Counted from the stretch's first letter, positions 24,722 through 33,318 are shown. The stretch is DNA of 64,000 nucleotides from Streptomyces lincolnensis (GCF_001685355.1 NZ_CP016438.1:1798001-1862000), one strand, 5' to 3'. A program made the numbers and translations. Notes: generated by a model not told the origin, from the letters alone.

Positions 24722-25714
24722 ATGTGGCCAGGACAACAGCCGCCGGGGGGCGGGCAGGACCCGCAACAGCAGCCTCCGGCCACCGGGAATCCGTACCAGC
24801 AGCCCGGGTACCAGCAGCCGAACCCGTATCTCCAGCAGCAGCCGCCCGCGTGGCACACCGCTCCGGCCGGCGCCGCCCCGCCCGGTCCGCCCGCCCCGCC
24901 GGGCGGCGGACGGCGGACCAAGGTGATCGCGATCACCGCGGCCCTGGCCGTCGTGGCGGCCGCCGCCGTGACGGGGGCGGTCCTGCTGGGCGGCGGCACG
25001 GACGACGAGGCCGCGCCCGGTCCGTCGCCCTCCCCCACCTCTTCTTCCTCATCCTCACCCTCGCCGTCGCCGTCGCCGTCGCCGTCCGGCGATCCGCGGG
25101 GCGGGGACGGGCAGAAGCCGACCGTGGCCGGCTGGAAGGTCGTGGTGAACCCCAACGCGGGCGTCGCCTTCGAGGTGCCGGCGGACTGGGCGCTGAAGCC
25201 GCGCACGCTGATCACCTGGGTCTCCGAGAACGACGACCCGGACGACAACCCCCTCGTCGCCATGCAGGCCCCCGCGGACCTCAAGGAGAAGTGGTGCGGG
25301 ACCGACGAGGACAAGGACGGCGAGATCGACTACGCGCCGCTCGCCAGCGCCGGGAGCAGGGGCAACAACAACGTGCAGAGCACCGCGCAGGTCGCGCGCG
25401 AGGACTCGGCGACCTGGGTCTACGGCATGTACACCCAGCCGGACCGCAAGAAGATCACCACCGGTCCGGTCACCTCCTTCACCACCGCCTCCGGACTCAC
25501 CGGCAGCGTCGCCACCTCCCGGTCCTCCGGTGCCGTGAAGAAGGACAAGTGCGACACCGACGGCAAGGCGACGACCTTCGGCTTCAAGGACGCCCGCGGC
25601 AACTTCGCGTCCTGGTCGTTCGTCGGAGCCAGGGGCGTGAGCGAGGAGGTCCCCGACGCCACGGTCGAGAAGATCATGAAGACCGTGCGCATCTTCATGC
25701 CCGACGCGGACTGA
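24722..25714 (+). CDS. Membrane-anchored protein with Pro/Gln-rich head and extracellular domain (paralogue 1)
   Basis: A 330-residue protein of no known function. Residues 1-65 are a cytoplasmic, low-complexity Pro/Gln/Gly head with YQQPGYQQP repeats. One membrane helix (66-92) is followed by a Ser-Pro linker (~99-122) and a ~200-residue extracellular domain starting at GWKVVVNPNAGVAFEVPADW. Residues 195-206 form an EF-hand-like loop (DEDKDGEIDYAP). Two Cys (192 and in KDKCDTDGK) could form a disulfide. It seems leaderless, TATCCT (24708-24713) 8 nt before ATG 24722. The gene at 25835 is a clear paralogue in tandem. Confidence 0.82.
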   Translation: MWPGQQPPGGGQDPQQQPPATGNPYQQPGYQQPNPYLQQQPPAWHTAPAGAAPPGPPAPPGGGRRTKVIAITAALAVVAAAAVTGAVLLGGGTDDEAAPGPSPSPTSSSSSSPSPSPSPSPSGDPRGGDGQKPTVAGWKVVVNPNAGVAFEVPADWALKPRTLITWVSENDDPDDNPLVAMQAPADLKEKWCGTDEDKDGEIDYAPLASAGSRGNNNVQSTAQVAREDSATWVYGMYTQPDRKKITTGPVTSFTTASGLTGSVATSRSSGAVKKDKCDTDGKATTFGFKDARGNFASWSFVGARGVSEEVPDATVEKIMKTVRIFMPDAD

Positions 25715-25834
25715 GCGGGGCCACCGGCACACCGGGCCGGCCGGGGCGGGGTTTACGCAGCACACCGATTTGCTACGTCCCTGACAAGGCCCGGTGACCG
25801 AAACGTGTCCCTCGCGGCACTAGGGTGACTGCTC

Positions 25835-26836
25835 ATGTGGCCAGGACAGCAGCCGCCCGGGGGCGAGCAGAACCCGCAACAGCAGAACAACCCGTACCAG
25901 CAGCCGGGGTACCAGCAGCCGAATCCGTACCAGCAGCCCGGCTACCAGCAGCAGCCGGGCCCCTATGGGCAGCAGCCGCAGTGGGGCACTCCGGCCCCGG
26001 CGGGCGTTCCCCAGCCGCCGCAGGGCGGTGGCGGAAACCGCACCAAGGTGGTCGCGATCGTGGCCTCCCTGGCGGTGGTCGTGGCGGCCGGTGTGACCGG
26101 CTTCCTGGTGCTGGGCGGGGACAAGGACGACAAGGCCGACGACGGCGGCAAGGACGCGAAGCCGTCGACGAGCCCGTCCGCCCAGCCGAGCGCCTCTCCC
26201 TCCGAGGGCAACCCGCGCGGCGGGGAGAGCGAGCAGGCGACCATCACGGGCTGGAAGATCGTCGTCAACCCCAAGTGGGGCGCGGCCTTCGACGTACCGG
26301 CGGACTGGGAGGTGCAGTCCGCGCAGTCGGCCATCGCGTTCGAGGAGGAGAACTCCGACGAGCTCAAGCCGATCATCACGATGTCGGCGCCGGCGATCTA
26401 CAAGTCGAATTGGTGCTCGTCCGACGACGACAAGAACGGCAAGACCGAGACCACGGAACTGGGCGCGGTCGGCGTCAAGGGCGCCAACGGCGCCAAGGAC
26501 ACCGACGAGGTCGCCCTCAACACTCCCGCCTGGTGGGTCTACGGCGGCTACACGCAGCCGGACAAGAAGAGCGTGACGACCGACAAGAAGGCCACGCCCT
26601 TCACGACCGCGTCGGGCATCAAGGGCAGCTACGCCTGGGCGTCGTCGACGAACACCCCCGCCAAGGGCAAGTGCGCGAGCGACGGCAAGGCGCTCACCTT
26701 CGGCTTCCAGAACTCCACCGGCGACTTCGTCTCCTTCAACTTCTTCGGGGCGAAGGGCGTCAAGGGCGAGGTGCCGAAGGAGACCATCCTGAAGATCCTG
26801 AGCACCGTCCGCGTGCACGGCGAACCGACGGGCTGA
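25835..26836 (+). CDS. Membrane-anchored protein with Pro/Gln-rich head and extracellular domain (paralogue 2)
   Basis: A 333-residue paralogue of the preceding gene with the same order: Pro/Gln-rich head (1-68), membrane helix (~70-95), Lys/Asp then Ser/Pro linker, and an extracellular domain beginning GWKIVVNPKWGAAFDVPADW. The EF-hand-like loop is more complete here: DDDKNGKTETTE (197-208) has D1, D3, N5, G6 and E12. Two Cys lie in equivalent places (194 and in KGKCASDGK). TAGGGT (25821-25826) ends 8 nt before ATG 25835, the same leaderless layout as the first copy, so both the gene and its promoter appear duplicated. Function unknown. Confidence 0.82.
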   Translation: MWPGQQPPGGEQNPQQQNNPYQQPGYQQPNPYQQPGYQQQPGPYGQQPQWGTPAPAGVPQPPQGGGGNRTKVVAIVASLAVVVAAGVTGFLVLGGDKDDKADDGGKDAKPSTSPSAQPSASPSEGNPRGGESEQATITGWKIVVNPKWGAAFDVPADWEVQSAQSAIAFEEENSDELKPIITMSAPAIYKSNWCSSDDDKNGKTETTELGAVGVKGANGAKDTDEVALNTPAWWVYGGYTQPDKKSVTTDKKATPFTTASGIKGSYAWASSTNTPAKGKCASDGKALTFGFQNSTGDFVSFNFFGAKGVKGEVPKETILKILSTVRVHGEPTG

Positions 26837-26948
26837 GCCGGGCGGTTCGGGCCGGAAGGGTCTGTGGCGGGTCGAGGGCCTGGGGGCGACAGCCTCCGGG
26901 CCTCCCCTCTGCTCTGCCGCGCTCGCGGTACCGGATGCCGGGAACGGC

Positions 26949-27794
26949 TCAGCCGATGCCGAACGCCCCGGCAGGAGGCTCGGGTGACGGCACGGCGTCC
27001 TCGTCCCGCACCGGGCTCGCGCCCGCGACGAAGTCCCGCAGTCCCGCCCCGTGTTCGACCCGGGCCGGGAAGGCGTCGGAGGCGGTGAGCCGGGCCAGGG
27101 CGGGCAGGTCCACCGGACGGTGGGAGGCGACGAGCACCGCGTTGCCGAACCGGCGTCCGCGCAGTACGCCCGGTTCGGCGATCAGCGCGAGTTCCTCGAA
27201 CCGTGTGGCGAAGGTGGCCAGTTGGGACCGCAGGAAGGCGAAGGGCACGGCGTCGGCGAGGTTGGCCAGGTAGACCCCGTCGCCGCGCAGGACCCGCTCG
27301 ACCTCCCCGGCGTAGGCGACGGATGTCAGGTGCGCCGGGACACGGGACCCGCCGAAGACATCGGCGACCAGGACGTCGGCGGCGTCGGCGGGCGCGGTTT
27401 CCAGCCAGGCCCGGGCATCCGCCGCGTGCACGGCGATGCCCGAGCCCTCGGGCCACGGCAGGTGTTCCAGGACCAGCTCCAGCAGTCCCCGGTCGGCCTC
27501 GACCACGTCCTGCCGCGAGCCGGGCCGCGTGACGGCCACATACCGGGGCAGGGTGAGCGCGCCCCCGCCGAGATGCAGCACGTCCAGCGGCCGGCCCTCC
27601 TCGGCGACGATGTCGAGCACATGCCCGAGCCGCCGCGCGTACTCGAACTCCAGATGCGCCGGATCATCCAGATCGACGTACGACTGCGGCGCCCCGTCGA
27701 CCGTGAGCAGCCAGGCCCGCGCTCGATCGACATCGGGCATCAACTTGGCGAACCCATGATCGACGGCACGGGCGACGGGCAAGGATTCGGTCAC
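26949..27794 (-). CDS. Spermidine synthase-like methyltransferase-fold protein
   Basis: A 281-residue protein of the spermidine synthase/SpeE-like Rossmann family. The nucleotide-binding loop is DVLHLGGGALTLPRYVA, followed by VEADRGLLELV with the acidic residue at the end of beta-2, then HAADARAWL and DVLVADVFGG. The N-terminal beta region SYVDLDDPAHLEFEYARRLGHVLD matches the family. Residues of the polyamine pocket are not obviously kept, so it may be a methyltransferase or a non-canonical aminopropyltransferase. It seems leaderless: CACAAT ends 6 nt before GTG 27794. A dispersed repeat separates it from tuf3. Confidence 0.8.
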   Translation of the reverse strand: MTESLPVARAVDHGFAKLMPDVDRARAWLLTVDGAPQSYVDLDDPAHLEFEYARRLGHVLDIVAEEGRPLDVLHLGGGALTLPRYVAVTRPGSRQDVVEADRGLLELVLEHLPWPEGSGIAVHAADARAWLETAPADAADVLVADVFGGSRVPAHLTSVAYAGEVERVLRGDGVYLANLADAVPFAFLRSQLATFATRFEELALIAEPGVLRGRRFGNAVLVASHRPVDLPALARLTASDAFPARVEHGAGLRDFVAGASPVRDEDAVPSPEPPAGAFGIG

Positions 27795-27818
27795 CTCTCA
27801 ATTGTGCCCGCACTGGAG

Positions 27819-27870
27819 CGCCCCTCAGGGGCGCGGGGAACTGCGCGACCAGCCACAACCGGCCCGCAGT
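27819..27870 (+). repeat. Dispersed ~52-bp Streptomyces intergenic repeat, copy 1
   Basis: The core GGGGCGCGGGGAACTGCGCG lies at 27828-27847, within a unit running from the small hairpin CGCCCC-TCA-GGGGCG (27819-27833) to the GCAGT at 27866-27870. An inverted copy with a few mismatches is at 48178-48229. It sits between the starting end of the spermidine synthase-like gene and the tuf3 stop. Confidence 0.8.
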
Positions 27871-27892
27871 CCCCCACATGCACCAGCCACCC

Positions 27893-29062
27893 TCACTCGA
27901 CGGCTGTCACGGTGCCCGCACCGACGGTCCGCCCACCCTCACGGATGGCGAACCCCAGCCCCGGCTCCAACGGCACCTCCCGCCCCAACTCCACGGTCAT
28001 CGTCACCGTGTCACCAGGCCGGGCGACCGCGATGTCACCGAGGTCGACGTCGCCCACCACATCCGCCGTCCGGATGTAGAACTGCGGCCGGTACCCCGTG
28101 GAGACGGGCGTCGTGCGCCCGCCCTCACGCGTGGACAGCACGTACACCTGCGCCGAGAACCGCCGCCGCGGCTTCACACTCCCCGGCGCCGCCACGACAT
28201 GCCCCCGCCGCACCGCGTCCCGGGGCACCCCGCGCAGCAGCAGGGCCACGTTGTCCCCGGCCTGCGCCTCCTCCATGGGCTTGCCGAAGGTCTCCAGGCC
28301 GATGACCACGCTCTCCACCGAGGCACCGAGGACGTCGACGCGGTCCCCCATCCGCACGGTGCCGCGCTCGACCGCGCCGGTCACCACCGTCCCCCGGCCG
28401 GTGATGGTGAGCACGTTCTCCACGGGCATCAGGAACGGCGCGTCCAGATACCGCTCGGGCATGGGCACGTAGGTGTCCACCGCGTCGAGCAGCGCCTCGA
28501 CGGACGCCGTCCACCGCGGGTCCCCTTCGAGGGCCTTCAGCCCGGAGACCCGTACGACGGGCACGGCGTCCCCGCCGTAGCCGTGCTCGGTGAGCAGGTC
28601 GCGCACCTCCAGCTCGACCAGGTCGATGAGCTCCTCGTCGCCCGCGTCGGCCTTGTTGAGGGCGACGACGACGTGGTTCACGCCCACCTGGCGGGCGAGC
28701 AGTACGTGCTCGGCGGTCTGCGGCATGATCCCGTCGAGCGCGGAGACGACGAGGATCGCCCCGTCGAGCTGCGCGGCCCCGGTGACCATGTTCTTGACGT
28801 AGTCGGCGTGGCCCGGCATGTCCACGTGGGCGTAGTGCCGGGTGTCCGTCTCGTACTCGACGTGCGCGATGTTGATGGTGATGCCCCGCGCGGCCTCCTC
28901 GGGGGCCCGGTCGATGCGGTCGAAGGGCACGAAGGTGCCGGCGCCGCGGTCGGCGAGGACCTTGGTGATGGCGGCGGTCAGGGTGGTCTTGCCGTGGTCG
29001 ACGTGACCCATCGTGCCGATGTTGAGATGCGGTTTGGTGCGGACGTATGCCGTCTTGGGCAT
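27893..29062 (-). CDS. tuf3: Elongation factor Tu, divergent third copy
   Basis: A 389-residue translational GTPase that delivers aminoacyl-tRNA to the ribosome. GTP-binding motifs are GHVDHGKT (19-26), DMPGH (81-85, usually DCPGH) and NKAD (136-139, usually NKCD), with [14 protein letters not shown]. The changes C to M and C to A, and SGLKAL for SALKAL, mark a divergent paralogue rather than the main tuf1. A minor third EF-Tu of this kind is known in S. coelicolor, where it is induced by starvation. ATG 29062 follows GAGG; longer frames enter the structured leader. It stands alone, away from a ribosomal protein operon. Confidence 0.92.
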   Translation of the reverse strand: MPKTAYVRTKPHLNIGTMGHVDHGKTTLTAAITKVLADRGAGTFVPFDRIDRAPEEAARGITINIAHVEYETDTRHYAHVDMPGHADYVKNMVTGAAQLDGAILVVSALDGIMPQTAEHVLLARQVGVNHVVVALNKADAGDEELIDLVELEVRDLLTEHGYGGDAVPVVRVSGLKALEGDPRWTASVEALLDAVDTYVPMPERYLDAPFLMPVENVLTITGRGTVVTGAVERGTVRMGDRVDVLGASVESVVIGLETFGKPMEEAQAGDNVALLLRGVPRDAVRRGHVVAAPGSVKPRRRFSAQVYVLSTREGGRTTPVSTGYRPQFYIRTADVVGDVDLGDIAVARPGDTVTMTVELGREVPLEPGLGFAIREGGRTVGAGTVTAVE

Positions 29063-29375
29063 GGCGATACCTCGAAGCCTCTGCGGTGAAGTGTGGGGAC
29101 CCCCAAGGACTCGCCGACCCTCCCCCTGCGGGGTCCGCCGGACGATCCGGAGAGGGTCAGCTTCGGGCGCCGTCTGCTGCGGCCAGGAAGACGGGAACGG
29201 CAGCCTTCGGAGCATCCGCGACTGCGGATGCTGCGAGAACGAAGGCGTACCGGAACATGACGCAGATCATTGCCGACGCGTTGTCCCACGTCGAATGGTT
29301 TTTCGCGACCCCCTGGGCGCACAACGCACAGGATCCATACGGCGATCACACACATTTGTCGGTTAGTGTCACCGG
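29063..29375. promoter_or_regulatory. Divergent tuf3/TVP38 intergenic region with leader hairpin
   Basis: This 313-bp region separates divergent starts. GCATCCGC (29212-29219) and GCGGATGC (29224-29231) form a perfect 8-bp stem with a GACT loop, extended outwards by CCTTCG/CGAAGG (29204-29209 and 29240-29245). It probably lies in the tuf3 leader or promoter. On the other side TAGTGT (29364-29369) is the -10 box of the TVP38 gene. Confidence 0.5.
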
Positions 29376-30164
29376 ATGCTCGATGCCACCACCCGCTCTG
29401 GCGGCACCGCCACGGCCTCTCCCCCGGCCTCCGCCTCGGAACTCGCCGTCGCCGTCCCCGCCGCGGACCTCGCCGTCCCGGCTCCGTCGGGCTTCGCCGC
29501 GCGCTGCACGAGAGTACTGCTGTCCCCCTGGTCGCGGCTGTCCCTGCTGTTCGCCCTGCTCGCGGGTGCCGCCTCGGCCGTCCTGCTCTTCGAACCGCAG
29601 CGGCTGCTGGCCGACGGCTGGCCGCCGCAGCTCGGCGGGGCCGCGGCGGCGCTGGTGTTCGCGGCAGCGTACGGGCTGTGCACGGTCGCCTTCGTGCCCC
29701 GCCCGCTGCTCAACCTGGCGGCGGGCGCGCTCTTCGGCTCGCAGCTCGGCACCGGCGCGGCGATCGCGGGCACGGTGATCGGTGCCGGTATCGCCTTCAC
29801 GCTCGGCCGGGTGCTCGGCCAGGACGCGCTGCGGCCGCTGCTGCGGGGGCGCTGGCTGAAGGCCGCGGACGGGCAGCTCAGCCGGCACGGCTTCCGCTCG
29901 ATGCTGGCGGCGCGGCTGTTCCCCGGTGTGCCGTTCTGGGCCGCGAACTACTGCGCCTCCGTCTCCCGCATGGGCTATGTGCCGTTCCTGCTCGCGACGG
30001 CGCTCGGGTCGATCCCGAACACCGCCGCGTACGTCGTCGCCGGCGCCCGTGCCTCGACGCCGACCTCGCCGGCCTTCCTGATCGCGATGGCCTGCATCGC
30101 GCTGCCGGCGCTGGCGGGCGCGGTGGTGGCCTGGCGCAAGAGGCACGTCCTGCGCGGCCACTGA
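29376..30164 (+). CDS. TVP38/TMEM64 family membrane protein
   Basis: A 262-residue VTT-domain membrane protein. The conserved core is FVPRPLLNLAAGALFGSQLGTGAAIAGTVIGAGIAFTLGR followed by FRSMLAARLFPGVPFWAANYCASVSRMGYVPFLLATALGSIPNTAAYV, the two re-entrant loops of the DedA-related superfamily. The first ~45 residues are Ala/Pro-rich and probably cytoplasmic. Relatives act in lipid scrambling or recycling. It seems leaderless, TAGTGT ending 6 nt before ATG 29376. It is the second VTT-superfamily gene in the window after dedA. Confidence 0.88.
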   Translation: MLDATTRSGGTATASPPASASELAVAVPAADLAVPAPSGFAARCTRVLLSPWSRLSLLFALLAGAASAVLLFEPQRLLADGWPPQLGGAAAALVFAAAYGLCTVAFVPRPLLNLAAGALFGSQLGTGAAIAGTVIGAGIAFTLGRVLGQDALRPLLRGRWLKAADGQLSRHGFRSMLAARLFPGVPFWAANYCASVSRMGYVPFLLATALGSIPNTAAYVVAGARASTPTSPAFLIAMACIALPALAGAVVAWRKRHVLRGH

Positions 30165-30189
30165 AGCCCCGCGCCGGCCCCGGCCGCCG

Positions 30190-31359
30190 CTACACAGCTT
30201 CCAGGATCATCGCGTTGGCGAGTCCGCCCGCCTCGCACATCGTCTGAAGGCCGTACCGCGCCCCGCGTTCCCGCATCGCGTGCACGAGGGTCGTCGTCAG
30301 CCGGGTGCCGCTCGCGCCGAGCGGGTGGCCGAGGGCTATCGCCCCGCCGTGCACGTTGACCTTGTCCAGGTCGGCGCCGGTCTCCTGCCGCCAGGCGAGC
30401 ACGACGCTGGAGAACGCCTCGTTGACCTCGAACAGGTCGATGTCGTCCAGGGAGAGACCCGCCCGGCGCAGCACCTTCTCCGTGGCCGGGACGACACCGG
30501 TGAGCATGAGGATCGGGTCGGAGCCGGTGACGGCGAAGCTGTGCAGCCGTGCGAGGGGGCGCAGGCCGAGGCGGGCCGCCGTCTCGCCGGAGGTGATGAG
30601 CACGGCCGAGGCGCCGTCGTTGACCGGGCTGGCGTTGCCCGCGGTCACGTTCCACTCGATCTGCGGGAAGCGCTCGGCGTAGGCGGGGTCGTAGTAGGCG
30701 GGCTTCAGTCCGGCGAGGGTCTCGGGGGTGCTGCCCGGCCGTACGCACTCGTCGCGGGTGACGCCGTCCAGAGGGGCGACCTCGGTGTCGAACAGGCCGG
30801 CGTCCCAGGCCGCCGCGGCCTTGTGGTGCGAGGAGACCGCGAAGGCGTCCAACTGCTCGCGGGTCAGGGACCACTTGGCGGCGATGAGTTCGGCGCTGAT
30901 GCCCTGCGGGACGACGCCGTCCCGGTAGCGCTCGGCGACCCCGGGGCCGAAGGGGTCCTTGCCGGGCGGCACGTTCGACCACATCGGCACCCGGCTCATC
31001 GACTCCACACCGCAGGCGACCACGAGGTCGTACGCACCCGCCATGACGCCCTGTGCCGCGAAGTGCACGGCCTGCTGGGAGGAGCCGCACTGGCGGTCGA
31101 CCGTGGTCGCGGGGACCGACTCCGGGAAGCCCGCCGACAGGACGGCGTAGCGGGTGGTGTTCATGGCCTGTTCGCCGACCTGGTCGACGGTGCCGCCGAT
31201 GACGTCGTCGATCAGCGCCGGGTCGACGCCGGAGCGCTCGACGAGAGTGCGCAGGGTGTGGGCGAGGAGTTCGACGGGGTGCACGTGGGCGAGGGCGCCG
31301 TTCGGCTTGCCCTTGCCCACGGGGGTGCGTACGGCTTCGACGATGACTGCGTCACGCAT
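30190..31359 (-). CDS. Acetyl-CoA acyltransferase (thiolase)
   Basis: A 389-residue thiolase that joins or cleaves acyl-CoA thioesters in beta-oxidation or related routes. The nucleophile is C91 (DRQCGSSQQAVH), the base H345 (GHPLGASG) and the second cysteine C375 in MCEAGGLANA, which departs from the usual CxGGGxG. VNDGASAVLI and DLFEVNEAF are also conserved. ATG 31359 follows GGAGG at 8 nt. It is divergent from an HxlR regulator, with palindromes between them, so induction by a fatty or aromatic acid metabolite is plausible. Confidence 0.92.
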   Translation of the reverse strand: MRDAVIVEAVRTPVGKGKPNGALAHVHPVELLAHTLRTLVERSGVDPALIDDVIGGTVDQVGEQAMNTTRYAVLSAGFPESVPATTVDRQCGSSQQAVHFAAQGVMAGAYDLVVACGVESMSRVPMWSNVPPGKDPFGPGVAERYRDGVVPQGISAELIAAKWSLTREQLDAFAVSSHHKAAAAWDAGLFDTEVAPLDGVTRDECVRPGSTPETLAGLKPAYYDPAYAERFPQIEWNVTAGNASPVNDGASAVLITSGETAARLGLRPLARLHSFAVTGSDPILMLTGVVPATEKVLRRAGLSLDDIDLFEVNEAFSSVVLAWRQETGADLDKVNVHGGAIALGHPLGASGTRLTTTLVHAMRERGARYGLQTMCEAGGLANAMILEAV

Positions 31360-31391
31360 GGTGGGGGCCTCCACGACTACGGGCGATTACC

Positions 31392-31416
31392 GGTGAGTAG
31401 GAAATCCAAACTCACC
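31392..31416. promoter_or_regulatory. Probable HxlR operator between thiolase and regulator
   Basis: GGTGAGT (31392-31398) and ACTCACC (31410-31416) are perfect inverted repeats enclosing a second, near-concentric GGA-AA-TCC. A further GGTT...AACC inverted repeat follows at about 31428-31444, next to the TAGAAT -10 box (31451-31456) of the regulator. Confidence 0.55.
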
Positions 31417-31463
31417 ATAGCTTCGTAGGTTGGAAAAACAAACCCTCCCCTAGAATCAGCTCC

Positions 31464-31934
31464 ATGGCCGCTCCCAAGGACCCGCGCCCCTGCTCGATCG
31501 CCGACACCCTGGCGCTCGTCGGCGAGAAGTACTCCCTGCTCGTCCTGCGCGAGGTGTGCCTGGGCAACGGACGCTTCGACCAGCTCGTGCGCAACATCGG
31601 CGCCCCGCGCGACGTCCTGGCCACCCGGCTGCGCCGGCTGGTCGCCGCCGGGATCCTGACCAAGCACCTCTACAGCGAGCGGCCGCAGCGCTTCGAGTAC
31701 CGGCCCACCCGGGCGGGACTGGAACTGGAGCCGGTTCTGCTGACCCTCATGGCGTGGGGCGACCGCCATCTCCGCCAGGACGACGACCGCCCGATGGTGG
31801 TCGAACACAGCTGCCACCACGAACTGACCCCCGTCGTCACCTGCGCGGCCTGCGGCGAACCGCTCTCCCACGAGGACCTGACGGCCCACCCGCAGTCCCC
31901 CGGCTGGACGGTGACGGGACCGACGGCGGCCTAA
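31464..31934 (+). CDS. HxlR family transcriptional regulator
   Basis: A 156-residue winged-helix regulator of the HxlR/MarR-like type. CSIADTLALVGEKYSLLVLREVCLGNGRFDQLVRNIGAPRDVLATRLRRLVAAGIL is the full HxlR core. The C-terminal extension has HSCHHELTPVVTCAACGEPL, a Cys/His cluster that could bind a metal. TAGAAT ends 7 nt before ATG 31464 with no ribosome binding site, so it appears leaderless. It most likely controls itself and the divergent thiolase. Confidence 0.88.
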   Translation: MAAPKDPRPCSIADTLALVGEKYSLLVLREVCLGNGRFDQLVRNIGAPRDVLATRLRRLVAAGILTKHLYSERPQRFEYRPTRAGLELEPVLLTLMAWGDRHLRQDDDRPMVVEHSCHHELTPVVTCAACGEPLSHEDLTAHPQSPGWTVTGPTAA

Positions 31935-32090
31935 CACCCGCCCGGCGGCCGGGCCCCCGCTCCCACGCCCCTGTGCCGGGGCTGTCATCCCGGGACGCTA
32001 CGCTGCCCCTCGCGCCCTGATCACCTCCTCCGGTGAGCTGGTGTGCGCCCGCCGCCCCTTCCACGATCAGCGCTTGGACTCCGTAACCTC

Positions 32091-32966
32091 ATGTCTTGGT
32101 TTGAATCCCTCATCCTCGGACTCGTCCAGGGGCTGACCGAGTTCCTCCCCGTCTCCTCCAGCGCGCACCTGCGGCTGACCGCGGCCTTCTCGGGCTGGAA
32201 GGACCCGGGAGCGGCCTTCACGGCGATCACCCAGATCGGCACCGAGGCGGCCGTCCTGATCTACTTCCGCAAGGACATCGGGCGGATCATCTCGGCCTGG
32301 GTCCGGTCGCTCACCAACAAGGAGATGCGCCGGGACCACGACGCCCAGATGGGCTGGCTGGTGATCGTCGGCTCGATCCCGATCGGCGTCCTCGGAGTGA
32401 CGCTCAAGGACCAGATCGAGGGCCCCTTCCGCGATCTGCGGATCACCGCCACGATGCTGATCGTGATCGGCATCGTCATCGGCATCGCCGACCGGATGGC
32501 TGCCCGTGACGAGAACGGCGGCCGGCACCGCGCGGCCAAGGAGCGCAAGTCGCTCGAGGACCTGAGCGTCAAGGACGGCCTGATCTTCGGTCTCTGCCAG
32601 GCCTGCGCCCTCGTCCCGGGCGTCTCCCGCTCCGGCGCCACCATCAGCGGCGGCCTGTTCATGGGCTACCAGCGTGAGGCCGCGGCCCGCTACTCCTTCC
32701 TCCTCGCCATTCCGGCGGTGCTCGCCTCCGGCCTGTTCGAGCTCAAGGACGCGATGGAGAGCGACCACGTCTCCTGGGGTCCGACGATCTTCGCCACGAT
32801 CATCGCCTTCGTGGTCGGATACGCCGTCATCGCGTGGTTCATGAAGTTCATCTCGACGAAGAGCTTCATGCCCTTCGTCTGGTACCGCATCGCCCTCGGC
32901 ATCGTCATCATCGTGCTGGTCACGACGGGTGCGCTGAGCCCCCACGCGGCCGAGTCGGCGGGCTGA
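32091..32966 (+). CDS. uppP: Undecaprenyl-diphosphatase
   Basis: A 291-residue membrane phosphatase that regenerates undecaprenyl phosphate from its diphosphate for peptidoglycan and teichoic acid synthesis; extra copies give bacitracin resistance. The two active-site motifs are GLTEFLPVSSSAHL (14-27; E17 and H26) and PGVSRSGATI (176-185; R180). About eight membrane segments are visible. The frame also opens upstream to 32043, but ATG 32091 begins the family's usual MSWFESLILGLVQG. No strong ribosome binding site is seen; CCGTAA or TAACCT lies just before the ATG. Confidence 0.95.
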   Translation: MSWFESLILGLVQGLTEFLPVSSSAHLRLTAAFSGWKDPGAAFTAITQIGTEAAVLIYFRKDIGRIISAWVRSLTNKEMRRDHDAQMGWLVIVGSIPIGVLGVTLKDQIEGPFRDLRITATMLIVIGIVIGIADRMAARDENGGRHRAAKERKSLEDLSVKDGLIFGLCQACALVPGVSRSGATISGGLFMGYQREAAARYSFLLAIPAVLASGLFELKDAMESDHVSWGPTIFATIIAFVVGYAVIAWFMKFISTKSFMPFVWYRIALGIVIIVLVTTGALSPHAAESAG

Positions 32967-33104
32967 CATCCGGCGGCCGGGCCGTCAACTCACCCCGGTC
33001 GCGCCGGAGTTCCGCACCGGCGCGGAAAATCCGTGACCAATCACATACGGCATCCGTAGCCGCCTGGTAGCGGACCGTCAGTTCTTGCGCCTACGCTTGT
33101 TCCC

Positions 33105-33284
33105 ATGCTCCCCGATTCCATGACCTCTGGTTCCGTGCGGTCTGCTGCCGAAGTCAACGAACACATCCGCGCCCTGTGGATGCGCGCCGGCGGCACCCTC
33201 TCGGCCCAGGAGCGCGCGGAGTACGAGCTGTTGGTGGTCGAATGGGCGGCCGCGATCCGCGGTGACGTCGTCGAGGCCGCCTGA
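33105..33284 (+). CDS. Small conserved-type hypothetical protein, 59 residues
   Basis: An open frame too short for most gene finders. It encodes MLPDSMTSGSVRSAAEVNEH followed by two helices (IRALWMRAGGTLSAQERAEYELLVVEWAAAIRG). Codon third positions are strongly G/C, unlike random sequence, and TACGCT (33092-33097) ends 7 nt before ATG 33105, the leaderless layout common in this window. ATG 33120 is an alternative start. Function unknown; a small acidic, helical, cytoplasmic protein. Confidence 0.65.
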   Translation: MLPDSMTSGSVRSAAEVNEHIRALWMRAGGTLSAQERAEYELLVVEWAAAIRGDVVEAA

Positions 33285-33318
33285 ACCGGCGGCCCCGCCC
33301 GCAGCGGCCCCCGGCGGG

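Noticed and set aside
25820..26818. 332-codon minus-strand frame opposite paralogue 2
   Set aside because: The plus-strand protein has a membrane helix, linker and a clear paralogue; the antisense frame is Arg/Gly/Leu-rich and mirrors codon bias.
26874..26904. Terminator after paralogue 2
   Set aside because: The arms GAGGGCCTGGGGGC and GCCTCCGGGCCTC pair only with several mismatches and shifts; not strong enough to list.
29204..29245. tRNA or small structured RNA gene near the tuf3 leader
   Set aside because: There is one extended hairpin but no cloverleaf, no conserved T-loop (GTTCRA) and no CCA-type end.
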